Assembly: GCA_018712515.1 (NCBI GenBank)
Contig: DVGW01000030.1
Coordinates: 1 to 64,000, forward strand
Direction of reading: 5' to 3'
Origin: Aphodovivens avicola
GTDB taxonomy: Bacteria; Actinomycetota; Coriobacteriia; Coriobacteriales; Eggerthellaceae
DNA: 64,000 nt
Below, one piece after another: positions 16,685 through 24,601 of the stretch (within the stretch, counting starts at the first letter, position 1; each line of letters opens with the position of its first letter). The notes under the pieces were generated by a model. It saw only the letters and a list, made by a program, of their open reading frames with translations, ran no database searches and was not told where the DNA came from. The translations under genes and the position numbers were made by a program.

Positions 16685-17726
16685 GTTTGATCACTTCCTT
16701 TGCGAGCTCGATGTAAGCAAGGGCTCCCTTGCCCGTAGGATCGTACTGTGTGATAGGTTGTCCGAAGCTCGGTGCCTCAGAAAGCTTGACGGTGCGGGGG
16801 ATCAGCGTCTCGAACACCGTTTTCCCGAAGAACCCGCGCACTTCCTTCACCACCTGCTTGGAAAGCGTGGTGCGGCCGTCATACATAGTCATAAGGACGC
16901 CGTAGATGTCCAGCGTCGGATTAAGGCGTGTTTTGACACGTTTCATCGAATCAAGAAGTTTTGTCACACCTTCCAGTGCATAGAACTCGCACTGAATCGG
17001 AATGAGGAGCTTATCAGCGGCCACCAAGGCGTTGACCGTCAGAAGTCCGAGCGAAGGAGGACAATCGATGAAGATGAAGTCGTATCGGCCCCTCATCGTC
17101 CCGACGGCATCCTTCAGGCGGTTCTCACGCGCCATCTCGGACACCAATTCGACTTCGGCTCCTGCAAGGTTGATCGTGGCGGGAACCAGATCCAATCCCT
17201 CGCAGACATCGGGGATGATGATATCTTCCAGTTTGACATCGTTAAGAAGGGCATCGTAGATGCAATGCCTCACCTGGCGCTTATCGATACCCAGGCCGCT
17301 CGAGGTGTTTCCCTGGGGATCGAGGTCCACCAAGAGGACCTGTTTGCCCATCTCGCCGAGGGCGGCCGACAGGTTCACCGCAGTGGTGGACTTGCCGACG
17401 CCTCCCTTCTGGTTGATCACGGCGATGATCTTCGTCTGGCCGACAACGCGAGAGACCGGTTTTTTCTCAGCATAGGTTTTGATAGGACGAAGCGTCACCT
17501 CATCTTCTTCGATGGGTTTCACTTCCTCCTCCTCGATCTCTCGTTCAACTACCGAGATGGTATCGATTTCGAACCCCTCATCGACCAGAGGCTCAGAGGA
17601 TACCTGCTCTTCTTCAGAGGGTTCGATCTTTTCGACTTCCTCCGTGATAGGTTCTTCTTCGGAATGAGCTTGCTGATCTTGTTGTTCTGCGTTTCTATTG
17701 CGTTTGAAATTGTCAAACCAGCCCAC
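16677..17726 (-). CDS. parA: Chromosome-partitioning ATPase ParA (Soj) with acidic N-terminal extension
   Basis: The ATPase core begins near residue 98 with the deviant Walker A box KGGVGKST (107-114). The switch I segment (DLDPQGNTSSGLG) and Walker B region (FIFIDCPPSLGLLTVNAL) follow. ParA-type ATPases form nucleoid-bound gradients that move ParB-parS complexes. Residues 10-95 are an unusual acidic extension rich in Glu. I place the start at the GTG of VGWFDNF (17726), because AAGGGAG lies 5 nt upstream. A GTG 15 nt earlier would put the RBS inside the gene. A TATACT -10 box (17756-17761) and a parS site lie upstream. Confidence 0.93.
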   Translation of the reverse strand: MGWFDNFKRNRNAEQQDQQAHSEEEPITEEVEKIEPSEEEQVSSEPLVDEGFEIDTISVVEREIEEEEVKPIEEDEVTLRPIKTYAEKKPVSRVVGQTKIIAVINQKGGVGKSTTAVNLSAALGEMGKQVLLVDLDPQGNTSSGLGIDKRQVRHCIYDALLNDVKLEDIIIPDVCEGLDLVPATINLAGAEVELVSEMARENRLKDAVGTMRGRYDFIFIDCPPSLGLLTVNALVAADKLLIPIQCEFYALEGVTKLLDSMKRVKTRLNPTLDIYGVLMTMYDGRTTLSKQVVKEVRGFFGKTVFETLIPRTVKLSEAPSFGQPITQYDPTGKGALAYIELAKEVIKRG

Positions 17727-17755
17727 TAGAACTCCCTTCACTGAACATGCTCCGT

Positions 17756-17786
17756 AGTATAGCCTGTTTATGTTTCACGTGAAACA
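17756..17786 (-). promoter_or_regulatory. parS: parAB promoter with parS site at its -35 side
   Basis: The -10 box TATACT (minus strand, 17756-17761) is followed upstream by the perfect parS TGTTTCACGTGAAACA at 17771-17786, which covers the -35 position. Binding of ParB there would be expected to repress parAB (inference). Confidence 0.75.
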
Positions 17787-17838
17787 TCGAAACGCCGACG
17801 ATCGCCTAGGGGATCAATCAAGCGTTGAGAAACCATGT

Positions 17839-18495
17839 TTACAGGGGCTTCTTCTGGGCAAGCCCAACACGACGAGGAAGTTTCAACCCGGGCTGCTTTA
17901 CTTTCTCGAACACGATAATACGACGGTGTGTCTCATTATCGCTGAGAAGGAAATCCCTATCTGATTTCAATTTCATGCCGAGGTAGGACTGCAGCCTCAA
18001 GGCGTTGTCCAACTCCTCATCCGAAAGCTGAGCCTTGTAGCAGATCAGCATGCCGCCCTTTTTCAGAAGGGGGGAGGAGAGTTCCATCAACACGGACAGT
18101 TTCGCCAACGCACGGGCGGTGGCAACCGAAAACCGTTCCGCTTGCTGCAAGGCGAGTTCCTCTATGCGCCCATCATAGGTCGAAATGGAAGATATCCCAA
18201 GGGAGTCGAGAATGGACTGCACTGCCGCCATCTTCTTCTTCACTGAATCGACCAGCAGCGTCTGTCGTCCGGAAACGATGCCAAGCGGAACTCCCGGGAA
18301 TCCTCCACCAGAGCCTAGATCGACATATCTTCCTTCGGGAGCTTGGTTCAATTCATCCAATCCCGCAAGGGAATCCTCGATATGGAGAAGGCGGGCATGC
18401 TTGGAATCTTCAATACGCGTGAGATTGAGCGTCTTGTTGATCTCGAGCACCTGTTCCATATAACGGTCGATTAACTGTTTGGAGGAATCGTCCAT
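17839..18495 (-). CDS. rsmG: 16S rRNA (guanine527-N7)-methyltransferase RsmG
   Basis: The 218-residue class I SAM methyltransferase (former GidB) acts on the 16S rRNA 530 loop. Its loss confers low-level streptomycin resistance in several bacteria. Visible motifs are the SAM-binding DLGSGGGFPGVPLGI, the opening MEQVLEINKTLNLTRI, and the ATARALAKLSVLMELSSPLL block. The ATG at 18495 is chosen because AAAGGAG lies 5 nt upstream. The open frame extends 17 codons further without support. The gene sits between khpB/jag and parA, the standard origin-proximal position. Confidence 0.94.
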   Translation of the reverse strand: MDDSSKQLIDRYMEQVLEINKTLNLTRIEDSKHARLLHIEDSLAGLDELNQAPEGRYVDLGSGGGFPGVPLGIVSGRQTLLVDSVKKKMAAVQSILDSLGISSISTYDGRIEELALQQAERFSVATARALAKLSVLMELSSPLLKKGGMLICYKAQLSDEELDNALRLQSYLGMKLKSDRDFLLSDNETHRRIIVFEKVKQPGLKLPRRVGLAQKKPL

Positions 18496-18552
18496 GTATC
18501 TCCTTTGGTGATTGAGACGATACGGCGGCGATGTGATGGTTTTCACTATATA

Positions 18553-18592
18553 AGAAAAGCAGCCCAGGTCAACGGATGCGACCCAGGCTGCT
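18553..18592 (-). terminator. Terminator after khpB/jag
   Basis: On the minus strand, GCAGCCTGGGTC pairs with GACCTGGGCTGC through two G-U pairs. It is followed by TTTTCTTATATAG. Confidence 0.8.
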
Positions 18593-18626
18593 CGATAAGC
18601 GCGCTTTGAAGCGTGCGCGAAGCTTG

Positions 18627-19175
18627 CTATTTCACAGGAAGCACGACGACATGACGAGCGCTTCCTTCACCCTCGGAAGCCGTTTCAACACGGCTGTCAT
18701 CGCGCAGCGCGATATGGACGATACGGCGCTCGTACGGCGTCATCGGGCGAAGCTTGACGCTGCGATGCTGATTGGCAGCCTTGTTGGCGGAAGAACGCGC
18801 GATCGACTCGAGCTTCTGACGTTGGCGGTTCTTATATCCCTCCACATCGACGACCACCGGATAACGGTACCCGATGGAACGGACGGTGATGGCAGAGACC
18901 ACGAACTGCAGGGCGTCGAGCGTTTTTCCATGACGTCCAATCAGAACGGCAAGATCATCGCCGGTGATGTCAAGGATGAGCTCGCCGTCGTCGCCCTCGT
19001 ACTCATCGATGGTGACGTCGCCCACATCGAAATGCTTCAGGATATCCTGCAGCGCGGCGATCGCGGTGTCGGCGATGCGGTCCAGCTCCTCATCGGTGAT
19101 CTCGCCTTCGGAGGAAGCCTCCTCCGCTTCGAGATCCTCCGTTTCGATGATCTCGTTTTCAAGTTCCTCAGCCAT
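18627..19175 (-). CDS. khpB: RNA-binding protein KhpB (Jag), KH and R3H domains
   Basis: The 182-residue protein has an acidic start, then a KH-like segment (GEDLAVLIGRHGKTLDALQFVVS, with the GxxG-like loop IGRHG near residue 95) and a C-terminal R3H domain (RSSANKAANQHRSVKLRPMTPYERRIVHIAL). In Firmicutes, KhpB pairs with KhpA to bind RNA and affects cell elongation. Gene order yidC-jag-rsmG is the classical arrangement. The first in-frame ATG (19190) itself contains the RBS AAAGGAG, so the second ATG (19175) is the start. The Jag_N domain seen in longer homologues is missing, as in many Actinobacteria. Confidence 0.92.
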   Translation of the reverse strand: MAEELENEIIETEDLEAEEASSEGEITDEELDRIADTAIAALQDILKHFDVGDVTIDEYEGDDGELILDITGDDLAVLIGRHGKTLDALQFVVSAITVRSIGYRYPVVVDVEGYKNRQRQKLESIARSSANKAANQHRSVKLRPMTPYERRIVHIALRDDSRVETASEGEGSARHVVVLPVK

Positions 19176-19321
19176 TGTCGCTCCTTTCATGCGGCATCGA
19201 TGAAAAAGCCGCAGGGGACGGGGGAGGGATCTCTCCCCTTATTCAACACCGGCAAAACGCCGGCCTTACAAACAAACGGATCGATGCGCGATCAGATGCG
19301 TGTTCCAAAGTAATTCAACGC

Positions 19322-19355
19322 CAAAAAGAAAGCAACCTCCCGACGGGAGGTTGCT
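19322..19355 (-). terminator. Terminator after yidC
   Basis: AGCAACCTCCC / GGGAGGTTGCT is followed on the minus strand by TTCTTTTT. It separates the rpmH-rnpA-yidD-yidC unit from khpB, which must have its own promoter in 19176-19321. Confidence 0.8.
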
Positions 19356-19378
19356 CAACACTTCTATGTTCGTTAAAT

Positions 19379-20152
19379 CTAGCGCTTCTTGGTCTGGCGC
19401 TTCTTCTGAACACGGCGCGTGACGTTGACCTCGATGGGCATGACCTCGATGGCCTCCGTCTCCTTCTGATCCTTCTTCTTGAAGTAGCGCATGCTGATCT
19501 GCTGCTGCGCGACGCCGATGAGGGAGGAGACGCCCCAGAAGAGAAGAACGCCGGCGGGCGCGCCCCATGCGATCCACAGCATGATCATGCTCATGATGAG
19601 CGACATGATGATCATCTGGCGGCTCTGCTGCGGGTTGGACTTGTTGGAGAGCTGCTGCATGATCATCGGCAGGAACGTGGCGCCCGCGAAGATGATCATC
19701 AGGATGAGGTAGGGGATGAACGCGACAGGGCTCTGGCTCAACGCATCGCCGGGCGTGGCAACCAAGTCGGGAACCAGATTGTAGAACGCGTACGTGCCGT
19801 CCTCAACACGGGATCCCATCTCACGCAGGGTCTGGTACATGGCGATGAAGATGGGCATCTGGAGAAGGATGGGCAGGCAGCCGATCAAGGGGTTGAACTT
19901 GATGTCGGCATACATCTTCTGCATTTCCTGATTCTGACGCACGGGATCGTCCGCGAACTTGGTCTGGATCTCCTGCATCAGAGGCTGGATCTTCTGCATC
20001 ATGAACGACGAGCGGGCCGATATATGCATCAAGGGGGCGACGATGATACGGAAGATGATCGTCACCAGGATGATGGCCAGGCCCCAGTCGCCGCAGAAGG
20101 TATAGAAGAAATGGATAATGTTATAAACAAAATCCTTGATGATATCCCACAT
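19379..20152 (-). CDS. yidC: Membrane protein insertase YidC/Oxa1
   Basis: The 257-residue polytopic protein is of the short Gram-positive/actinobacterial YidC type. The first hydrophobic segment includes DWGLAIILVTIIFRIIVAPL, with the conserved positively charged groove arginine in the IIFR region. The cytoplasmic hairpin MMQKIQPLMQEIQTKFADD and the GCLPILLQMPIFIAMYQTL block follow, then further TM helices and a basic tail (RVQKKRQTKKR) that suits ribosome contact. It inserts membrane proteins with or without SecYEG. The RBS TAGGAGG precedes the ATG. It closes the rpmH operon. No lipobox is seen. Confidence 0.95.
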   Translation of the reverse strand: MWDIIKDFVYNIIHFFYTFCGDWGLAIILVTIIFRIIVAPLMHISARSSFMMQKIQPLMQEIQTKFADDPVRQNQEMQKMYADIKFNPLIGCLPILLQMPIFIAMYQTLREMGSRVEDGTYAFYNLVPDLVATPGDALSQSPVAFIPYLILMIIFAGATFLPMIMQQLSNKSNPQQSRQMIIMSLIMSMIMLWIAWGAPAGVLLFWGVSSLIGVAQQQISMRYFKKKDQKETEAIEVMPIEVNVTRRVQKKRQTKKR

Positions 20153-20196
20153 GTATCAGTTTCCTCCTACTAAACCTGAAAGACGCATTAATTCCG

Positions 20197-20457
20197 TTAA
20201 GGAACAGGGTCGTACCCTCGCGGTCCTCCAGGGCGACACTTCAAAATCCTCTTCACCGTCAGCACCATCCCTTTTCGAAACCCGTACCGCTCAAAGGCGA
20301 TGCGGCCGTATTCCGAACAGGTTGGCACGAAACGGCAGCACGATGGGAAATGAGGGGAGATCGCCATCTGATAGAACTTGATGAGGAACACCGCGCAAAG
20401 AACAGGGATCCGCTTTATCGTTCGGATCAAGCCTTTTCCTTCCGGAGGTTCGCTCAC
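20197..20457 (-). CDS. yidD: Membrane protein insertion efficiency factor YidD
   Basis: The 86-residue protein carries the YidD signature FYQMAISPHFPSCCRFVPTCSEY with its conserved cysteines and ends at KCRPGGPRGYDPVP. YidD assists YidC-dependent insertion at the membrane surface. I set the start at the GTG that overlaps the rnpA stop codon (GTGA, 20454-20457), with an AAGGGCGG Shine-Dalgarno upstream. A longer frame from 20490 would overlap rnpA by 37 bp without reason. It lies in the order rpmH-rnpA-yidD-yidC. Confidence 0.93.
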   Translation of the reverse strand: MSEPPEGKGLIRTIKRIPVLCAVFLIKFYQMAISPHFPSCCRFVPTCSEYGRIAFERYGFRKGMVLTVKRILKCRPGGPRGYDPVP

Positions 20458-20786
20458 TGCAATCCGCCCTTCTTCACCGCATCGGCGCAAGCTGCTAGCA
20501 CTTTACTATAATCCGCTTTCATAATGCCCGACTTCGCGAGGAAAATCACATCGTAGCCCTTCCAGGGACCCCCGGAAGCGCGGCATATCTCGCGCATACG
20601 GCGTTTGGCCGCGTTGCGCCAGACCGCATTGCCCTGCTTTTTCCCCGCAATAAAAGCAACACGACCGCTAGGGTCGTGCTGCTTTTCGTTGCGTAACACT
20701 ATGAGCGTAAGGTACGGCGTGTGCGAACGCTTGCCCTGTGCGAACAAAACCGAGATATCTGCGCTGGATGCAATGGTATCCAACAC
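20454..20786 (-). CDS. rnpA: Ribonuclease P protein component
   Basis: The 110-residue basic protein binds the RNase P RNA and helps process pre-tRNA 5' ends. It has the N-terminal SSADISVLFAQGKRSHTPYL pattern and the RNR-like block GNAVWRNAAKRRMREICR typical of RnpA. The GTG start at 20786 is 9 bp after the rpmH stop, and the stop overlaps yidD by 4 bp. Co-transcription with rpmH is nearly universal. Confidence 0.93.
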   Translation of the reverse strand: MLDTIASSADISVLFAQGKRSHTPYLTLIVLRNEKQHDPSGRVAFIAGKKQGNAVWRNAAKRRMREICRASGGPWKGYDVIFLAKSGIMKADYSKVLAACADAVKKGGLQ

Positions 20787-20795
20787 AAGCCTCGA

Positions 20796-20930
20796 TTACA
20801 CGCAGAGGCGCTTGCGTCCCTTGGCGCGACGGGCGGAAAGCACAGCGCGGCCGCCCTTCGTGGCCATACGAGCACGGAAGCCGTGAACCTTAGCACGCTT
20901 GCGAGTGTTAGGTTGGTACGTGCGTTTCAT
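20796..20930 (-). CDS. rpmH: 50S ribosomal protein L34
   Basis: The 44-residue basic protein starts MKRTYQPNTRKRAKVHGFRA and ends with RRAKGRKRLCV, the canonical L34 sequence. The ATG at 20930 has the RBS GAGAGGATT. An upstream in-frame ATG at 20996 is not used by the family. It is the first gene of the rpmH-rnpA-yidD-yidC operon that runs away from the origin, driven by the promoter at 20969-20996. Confidence 0.97.
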   Translation of the reverse strand: MKRTYQPNTRKRAKVHGFRARMATKGGRAVLSARRAKGRKRLCV

Positions 20931-20968
20931 TGGTGTAATCCTCTCATACGATTTAGAGCAACCCCGAA

Positions 20969-20996
20969 AGTATATCCCATCAACCGCCGGCGTCAA
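20969..20996 (-). promoter_or_regulatory. rpmH operon promoter
   Basis: On the minus strand, TTGACG (20991-20996) and TATACT (20969-20974) are separated by 16 bp, 38 nt before the rpmH start. Confidence 0.75.
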
Positions 20997-21831
20997 GAAC
21001 GAAGGCGTTTTTCATCATAGGTTCTGCATTTCGCTGTATGAATGCCCATCTGGGATGATGGAACGCTCGAATACCCGATTCGCAACGAGCGACATCTCAT
21101 AAGCCGCAGGGCGGTGGCGCACGGCGAGGCTCAAAGGGCGCGGCGCGGCGGCGCGCAGCGGAGGCGAGGTCCTCCATGGATGGAGTTGGAAAACGAAGGA
21201 AGAAGGCATCGATCCGACCTCTCGAAAACCCGTAGAGAAGGTGAGAATGAGCCTGGATTCCCGTTTTCCCCATCTGAAATTGTGGAAAACGTGGATAACT
21301 TGGAATTCACTCGTACCGATCGGTGGAAATCCTTCTTGAAAGCATTTGTCAAGTGCTTTCAATCAATCGAATATTCATGCCCCTACCTGCGCCTTTTCAT
21401 GATTTATCTTTTACACAAGCCTCTGACCTGGGCTTTTAAATTCCAAAAATAGTTTCAGCAGGTCAGAGAAAAGTAATCTGAATCCCTATGCTTTTCCAGG
21501 ATAGGAAGCGCGGCCAAGGCGGCATTCCTCTTTCGAACATGCGTGCGAACGCGAAATCGGGGAGAGATTTCAACATCGGAGGCCGGATGTTCGAAAGTTT
21601 TCACCATTCGGCTTTCCGTCGTTTCCAACGTTTTCCACTTTCCTTGAACTAAATGTGGAAAACCGAGAAAACCCCTTTTGAATCTCCGTATGAATTTCAG
21701 CACCACCGTTTTCGCGTTTTTCCGACGGTTCGAATATGCCTGATGGTTGGCACGCGCTAGGGAAAACGGCTACAATGGGCGTTGAATTTTGTGAAAAAGG
21801 TTGAAACTTCTATCTGAAAAACGGAACTTAA
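20997..21831. other. oriC: Candidate oriC part 1 (rpmH to ATPase gene)
   Basis: This 835-nt stretch has no credible gene and lies at the strand-bias switch. DnaA-box-like 9-mers are TGTGGAAAA at 21281-21289, CGTGGATAA at 21290-21298, TTTTCCACT at 21631-21639 and TGTGGAAAA at 21654-21662. The two on the left are adjacent, and the two on the right face each other. The stretch 21400-21830 is clearly richer in A+T than its surroundings. The rpmH-dnaA gap is a classical origin position. Origin function is inferred. Confidence 0.6.
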
Positions 21832-22638
21832 TTGGAAAACCAGATCGAACATTCACCTGAAGAACGGAAAAACGCTGATGGCACTGCTACGGCGTTCGAT
21901 TTCACCTATGTGAAAACGACCGCCAGGATAGCCGTCTACGACGATCTCCGCAGCGCGCCGCGCGTCATCGAGATTCCCCCGGGACCCACCAACGAATACA
22001 TCGAAGCGCTCGCGTCGACGACGTTCGACTATGCGAAGCGATGCGGCGGATCCATCCCCTACACCGCCATTCGCGAGGTTTCGGAGAATTTCATCCACGC
22101 CCGCTTCAATGAAATCGTCGTGTCGATCCTCGACGAGGGAAACACCATCCGCTTCGCCGACCAAGGACCGGGAATCGCCCATAAGGACCAGGCGCAGCTG
22201 CCCGGATTCACCTCGGCGATCGAGCCTATGAAGAAATACATACGCGGCGTGGGCTCGGGACTTCCCATCGTCAAGGAATACCTCGAGTTCTCTCATGGCC
22301 ATATATCCATCGAGGACAACCTCGACACCGGCGCCGTGGTGACGATCAGCCTGAAGGACGACCCCACACAGGAACCCGAGCCGTCCTCTCGCGGCGCCCA
22401 CCAGCGCAAACGCACGGTGCCCGCGCCTCCCCTCACGCAACGGGAGCGCGATTTCCTCGAGCTGTTCCTGGAGGAGGGTGCGCTCGGCGTGACCGACCTG
22501 GTGAACCTCACCGATGCGCCCCAATCGAGCACGCACGCCACGCTCAAGAAGCTCGAAGAGGCGGGGCTCATCGAAAGGACGGCGGGCCGCAAGCGCATCC
22601 TCACCGACATGGGGTACGAGGTGGCAAATTCGTTATAA
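21832..22638 (+). CDS. GHKL-type ATPase with C-terminal winged helix, next to dnaA
   Basis: The protein has 268 residues. Residues ~25-175 are a histidine-kinase-like ATPase domain with N-box EVSENFIHARF (82-92), G1 box DQGPG (110-114) and G2 box GVGSGLPIVKE (139-149). There is no dimerisation/phosphoacceptor histidine domain and no membrane segment. After a Pro/Arg-rich linker, residues ~200-268 form a winged helix of the MarR/TrmB style (LGVTDLVNLTDAPQSSTHATLKKLEEAGLIER). So it looks like an ATP-dependent DNA-binding or anti-sigma-like regulator rather than a kinase. The start is a TTG (21832). Its stop codon TAA is part of the dnaA -10 box. Function unknown; its position suggests a link to the origin or to dnaA expression. 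Confidence 0.75.
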   Translation: MENQIEHSPEERKNADGTATAFDFTYVKTTARIAVYDDLRSAPRVIEIPPGPTNEYIEALASTTFDYAKRCGGSIPYTAIREVSENFIHARFNEIVVSILDEGNTIRFADQGPGIAHKDQAQLPGFTSAIEPMKKYIRGVGSGLPIVKEYLEFSHGHISIEDNLDTGAVVTISLKDDPTQEPEPSSRGAHQRKRTVPAPPLTQRERDFLELFLEEGALGVTDLVNLTDAPQSSTHATLKKLEEAGLIERTAGRKRILTDMGYEVANSL

Positions 22639-22639
22639 T
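22634..22639 (+). promoter_or_regulatory. dnaA -10 box overlapping the upstream stop codon
   Basis: TATAAT at 22634-22639 includes the TAA stop of the upstream gene. An ATG at 22648 lies 8 nt downstream and the SD-supported dnaA start at 22687 lies 47 nt downstream. The -35 is weak. Confidence 0.5.
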
Positions 22640-22686
22640 TCCTACGCATGCAACCAACGGCACGCGCGCTCGGCGAGGAAGACGAC

Positions 22687-24255
22687 ATGGAAAGCAAACA
22701 ACTGCAAAACGCCTGGCTGGAAGTCTGCGATCAGGTGAAGAGCTACCCAAACGTGGCTCCCTCGCAGGTGACGGCATTCTTCTCGCGCCTCGCTCCCCAG
22801 GCGATGAGCGAGGATTTCCTCATGCTCACCGCCGACACCGAATTCATCAAAACCTGGATCGAGCAGCACTACCTCGACCACATCAAGCAGGCTCTGCTCG
22901 ATCTGCGCGGGATCGAGTTCACCGTCGCGATCGAAGTCGATCCCACCGCCCAGCAGGCTGCGGAGCCGAAAGTCGAGCCTGATCAGGCGAGATCTGCGCA
23001 GCCGGAGTCCAAGCAGGCGCCCGCCCGCGGAGGAGCAGACCAACCCGTCATCCAGAAACAGGAGCGTCCGACCGCGCCCGCGGAAGAGCCGGATCGCGCC
23101 GGATCCCTGCCTCCGAGCCGACTCCGTGCGATCGAGGACCTCCCGGTGCCGGCGGAGGACCGCTACCTGTCCGCAGACGACCGCATCGAGCTGGACGCGA
23201 GCCCCACCTCGTCGCTCACGTTCGAGAACTTCGTCATCGGCGATTCCAACCGCATGGCCTACTCCATGGCGGTCGCCGTGGCCGAAGCCCCGGGTCGCGC
23301 GCATCTGAACCCCCTGTTCATCTACGGAAAATCAGGGCTCGGGAAGACGCACCTGCTCAGGGCCATCCAAAACTACATCCGCGAGACGATGCCCCACCTG
23401 TCCACGATCTACGTCGACTCGGCCGAGTTCCTCAGCGATTACACCGAGGCGGCGGCGGGCCACGACAAGGAGAAGTCGAGCTACCGCAACTTCAAGCAGC
23501 GGTACGAGGAGGCCGACGTGCTCCTCATCGACGACGTGCAGTACCTCCAGGGAAAGAAGCAGACGCTCGACATCGTCTTCCAGATCTTCAACAACCTCAC
23601 CAGCCGGGGGCATCAGATCGTCCTCTCCGCGGACCGCGCGCCGAAAAACATCGACATAGACGAGCGCTACAAGACGCGTTTCAACTCGGGGGGAACGTTC
23701 GACATCCAGCCGCCCGAGATCGAAACCAAGCTGTCGATCATCAAAAGCTACCTGGACGAATACCGGGAGAACGAAGGGGATCCCGCCTTCACCATCCCCG
23801 ACGAGATCCAGATCTACATCGCGGAGATATCGAGTTCCAACATCCGCGAACTCAAAAGCGCCGTGACCAAGGTCATCTACCAGATGACCTATTTCAACCG
23901 CCCCAACCTCACGCTGGACGACGTGAGGACCCTGCTCGAGAACCATTTCTCGGGCGGCCCCTCCAAGCGGCTCTCCATCGCCGACGTCCAGAAGGAGGTC
24001 GAGGCGTTCTACAAGGTCAGCCACAGCGATCTCGTCGGCAAGAAGCGCTCACGCGAGATCGCCTACGCGCGCCAGATCGCGATCTACCTCTGCCGCCAGA
24101 TGCTCGACCTGCCCTACAACGACATCGGCAAGAAGTTCAACCGCGACCACACCACGGTGATGTACTCGGTCACCAACGTCGAGAAGAAGATGCAGGAAAG
24201 CCGCGAGCTGCGGGAAGAGCTCGAGACGCTCAGCCAGATCATCAGGGAGCTGTAG
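22687..24255 (+). CDS. dnaA: Chromosomal replication initiator DnaA
   Basis: The 522-residue AAA+ initiator has domain I (MESKQLQNAWLEVCDQVKSY), a Pro/Glu-rich linker (about residues 90-165), and domain III with Walker A YGKSGLGKTHLLRA and Walker B VLLIDDVQYLQGK. Domain IV ends with the DnaA-box-binding signature FNRDHTTVMYSV. It opens oriC and loads DnaB. The ATG at 22687 has GAGGA 6 nt upstream. An in-frame ATG at 22648 is 8 nt after a TATAAT box and would give a 13-residue longer leaderless form, so the start is not fully certain. Candidate origin regions lie on both sides of the gene pair. Confidence 0.96.
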   Translation: MESKQLQNAWLEVCDQVKSYPNVAPSQVTAFFSRLAPQAMSEDFLMLTADTEFIKTWIEQHYLDHIKQALLDLRGIEFTVAIEVDPTAQQAAEPKVEPDQARSAQPESKQAPARGGADQPVIQKQERPTAPAEEPDRAGSLPPSRLRAIEDLPVPAEDRYLSADDRIELDASPTSSLTFENFVIGDSNRMAYSMAVAVAEAPGRAHLNPLFIYGKSGLGKTHLLRAIQNYIRETMPHLSTIYVDSAEFLSDYTEAAAGHDKEKSSYRNFKQRYEEADVLLIDDVQYLQGKKQTLDIVFQIFNNLTSRGHQIVLSADRAPKNIDIDERYKTRFNSGGTFDIQPPEIETKLSIIKSYLDEYRENEGDPAFTIPDEIQIYIAEISSSNIRELKSAVTKVIYQMTYFNRPNLTLDDVRTLLENHFSGGPSKRLSIADVQKEVEAFYKVSHSDLVGKKRSREIAYARQIAIYLCRQMLDLPYNDIGKKFNRDHTTVMYSVTNVEKKMQESRELREELETLSQIIREL

Positions 24256-24601
24256 ATCGGGGTCGCCCGCCGCGCTCGCGCGGTGGTGGAGAGATGTTCA
24301 ACAACCCGTGCGATTCCTGTTGAAAGATAAAAAGGCGCGTGGGGCCTGTGGATGGCGGGGGCGCCCACTCCACCGCTCCCAACGAATGAATTTCCCTTAT
24401 TGATCTGGGCGCATTCGAGTTATCCCACAATCCACCGTCATTATTACCACCACTATTCGAAAAGATGATTAAAGAAAAGATCAAGATCAATAAGCGAAGG
24501 GGTTTCAGGATCCCCGAAGCGCGTCCATGCTAGTACAATAGCGATCTGCAAACATCCAACGCCGCGTTCCCGCGGGCGCTCCGACGATAGGAAGGTATGC
24601 C
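24256..24601. other. oriC: Candidate oriC part 2 (dnaA to dnaN)
   Basis: This 346-nt gene-free stretch has a TGTGGATGG box near 24349 and TTATCCCACAATCC near 24419. An A+T-rich tract follows at about 24435-24492 (TCATTATTACCACC, then GATGATTAAAG and GATCAAGATCAATAAG), which could serve as a DNA-unwinding element. A TACAAT (24534-24539) may be the dnaN -10 box. Confidence 0.5.

Noticed and set aside
21015..21706. Short open frames on both strands inside the rpmH-ATPase gap
   Set aside because: They lack RBSs and conserved features and overlap DnaA-box-like sites; treated as origin DNA.
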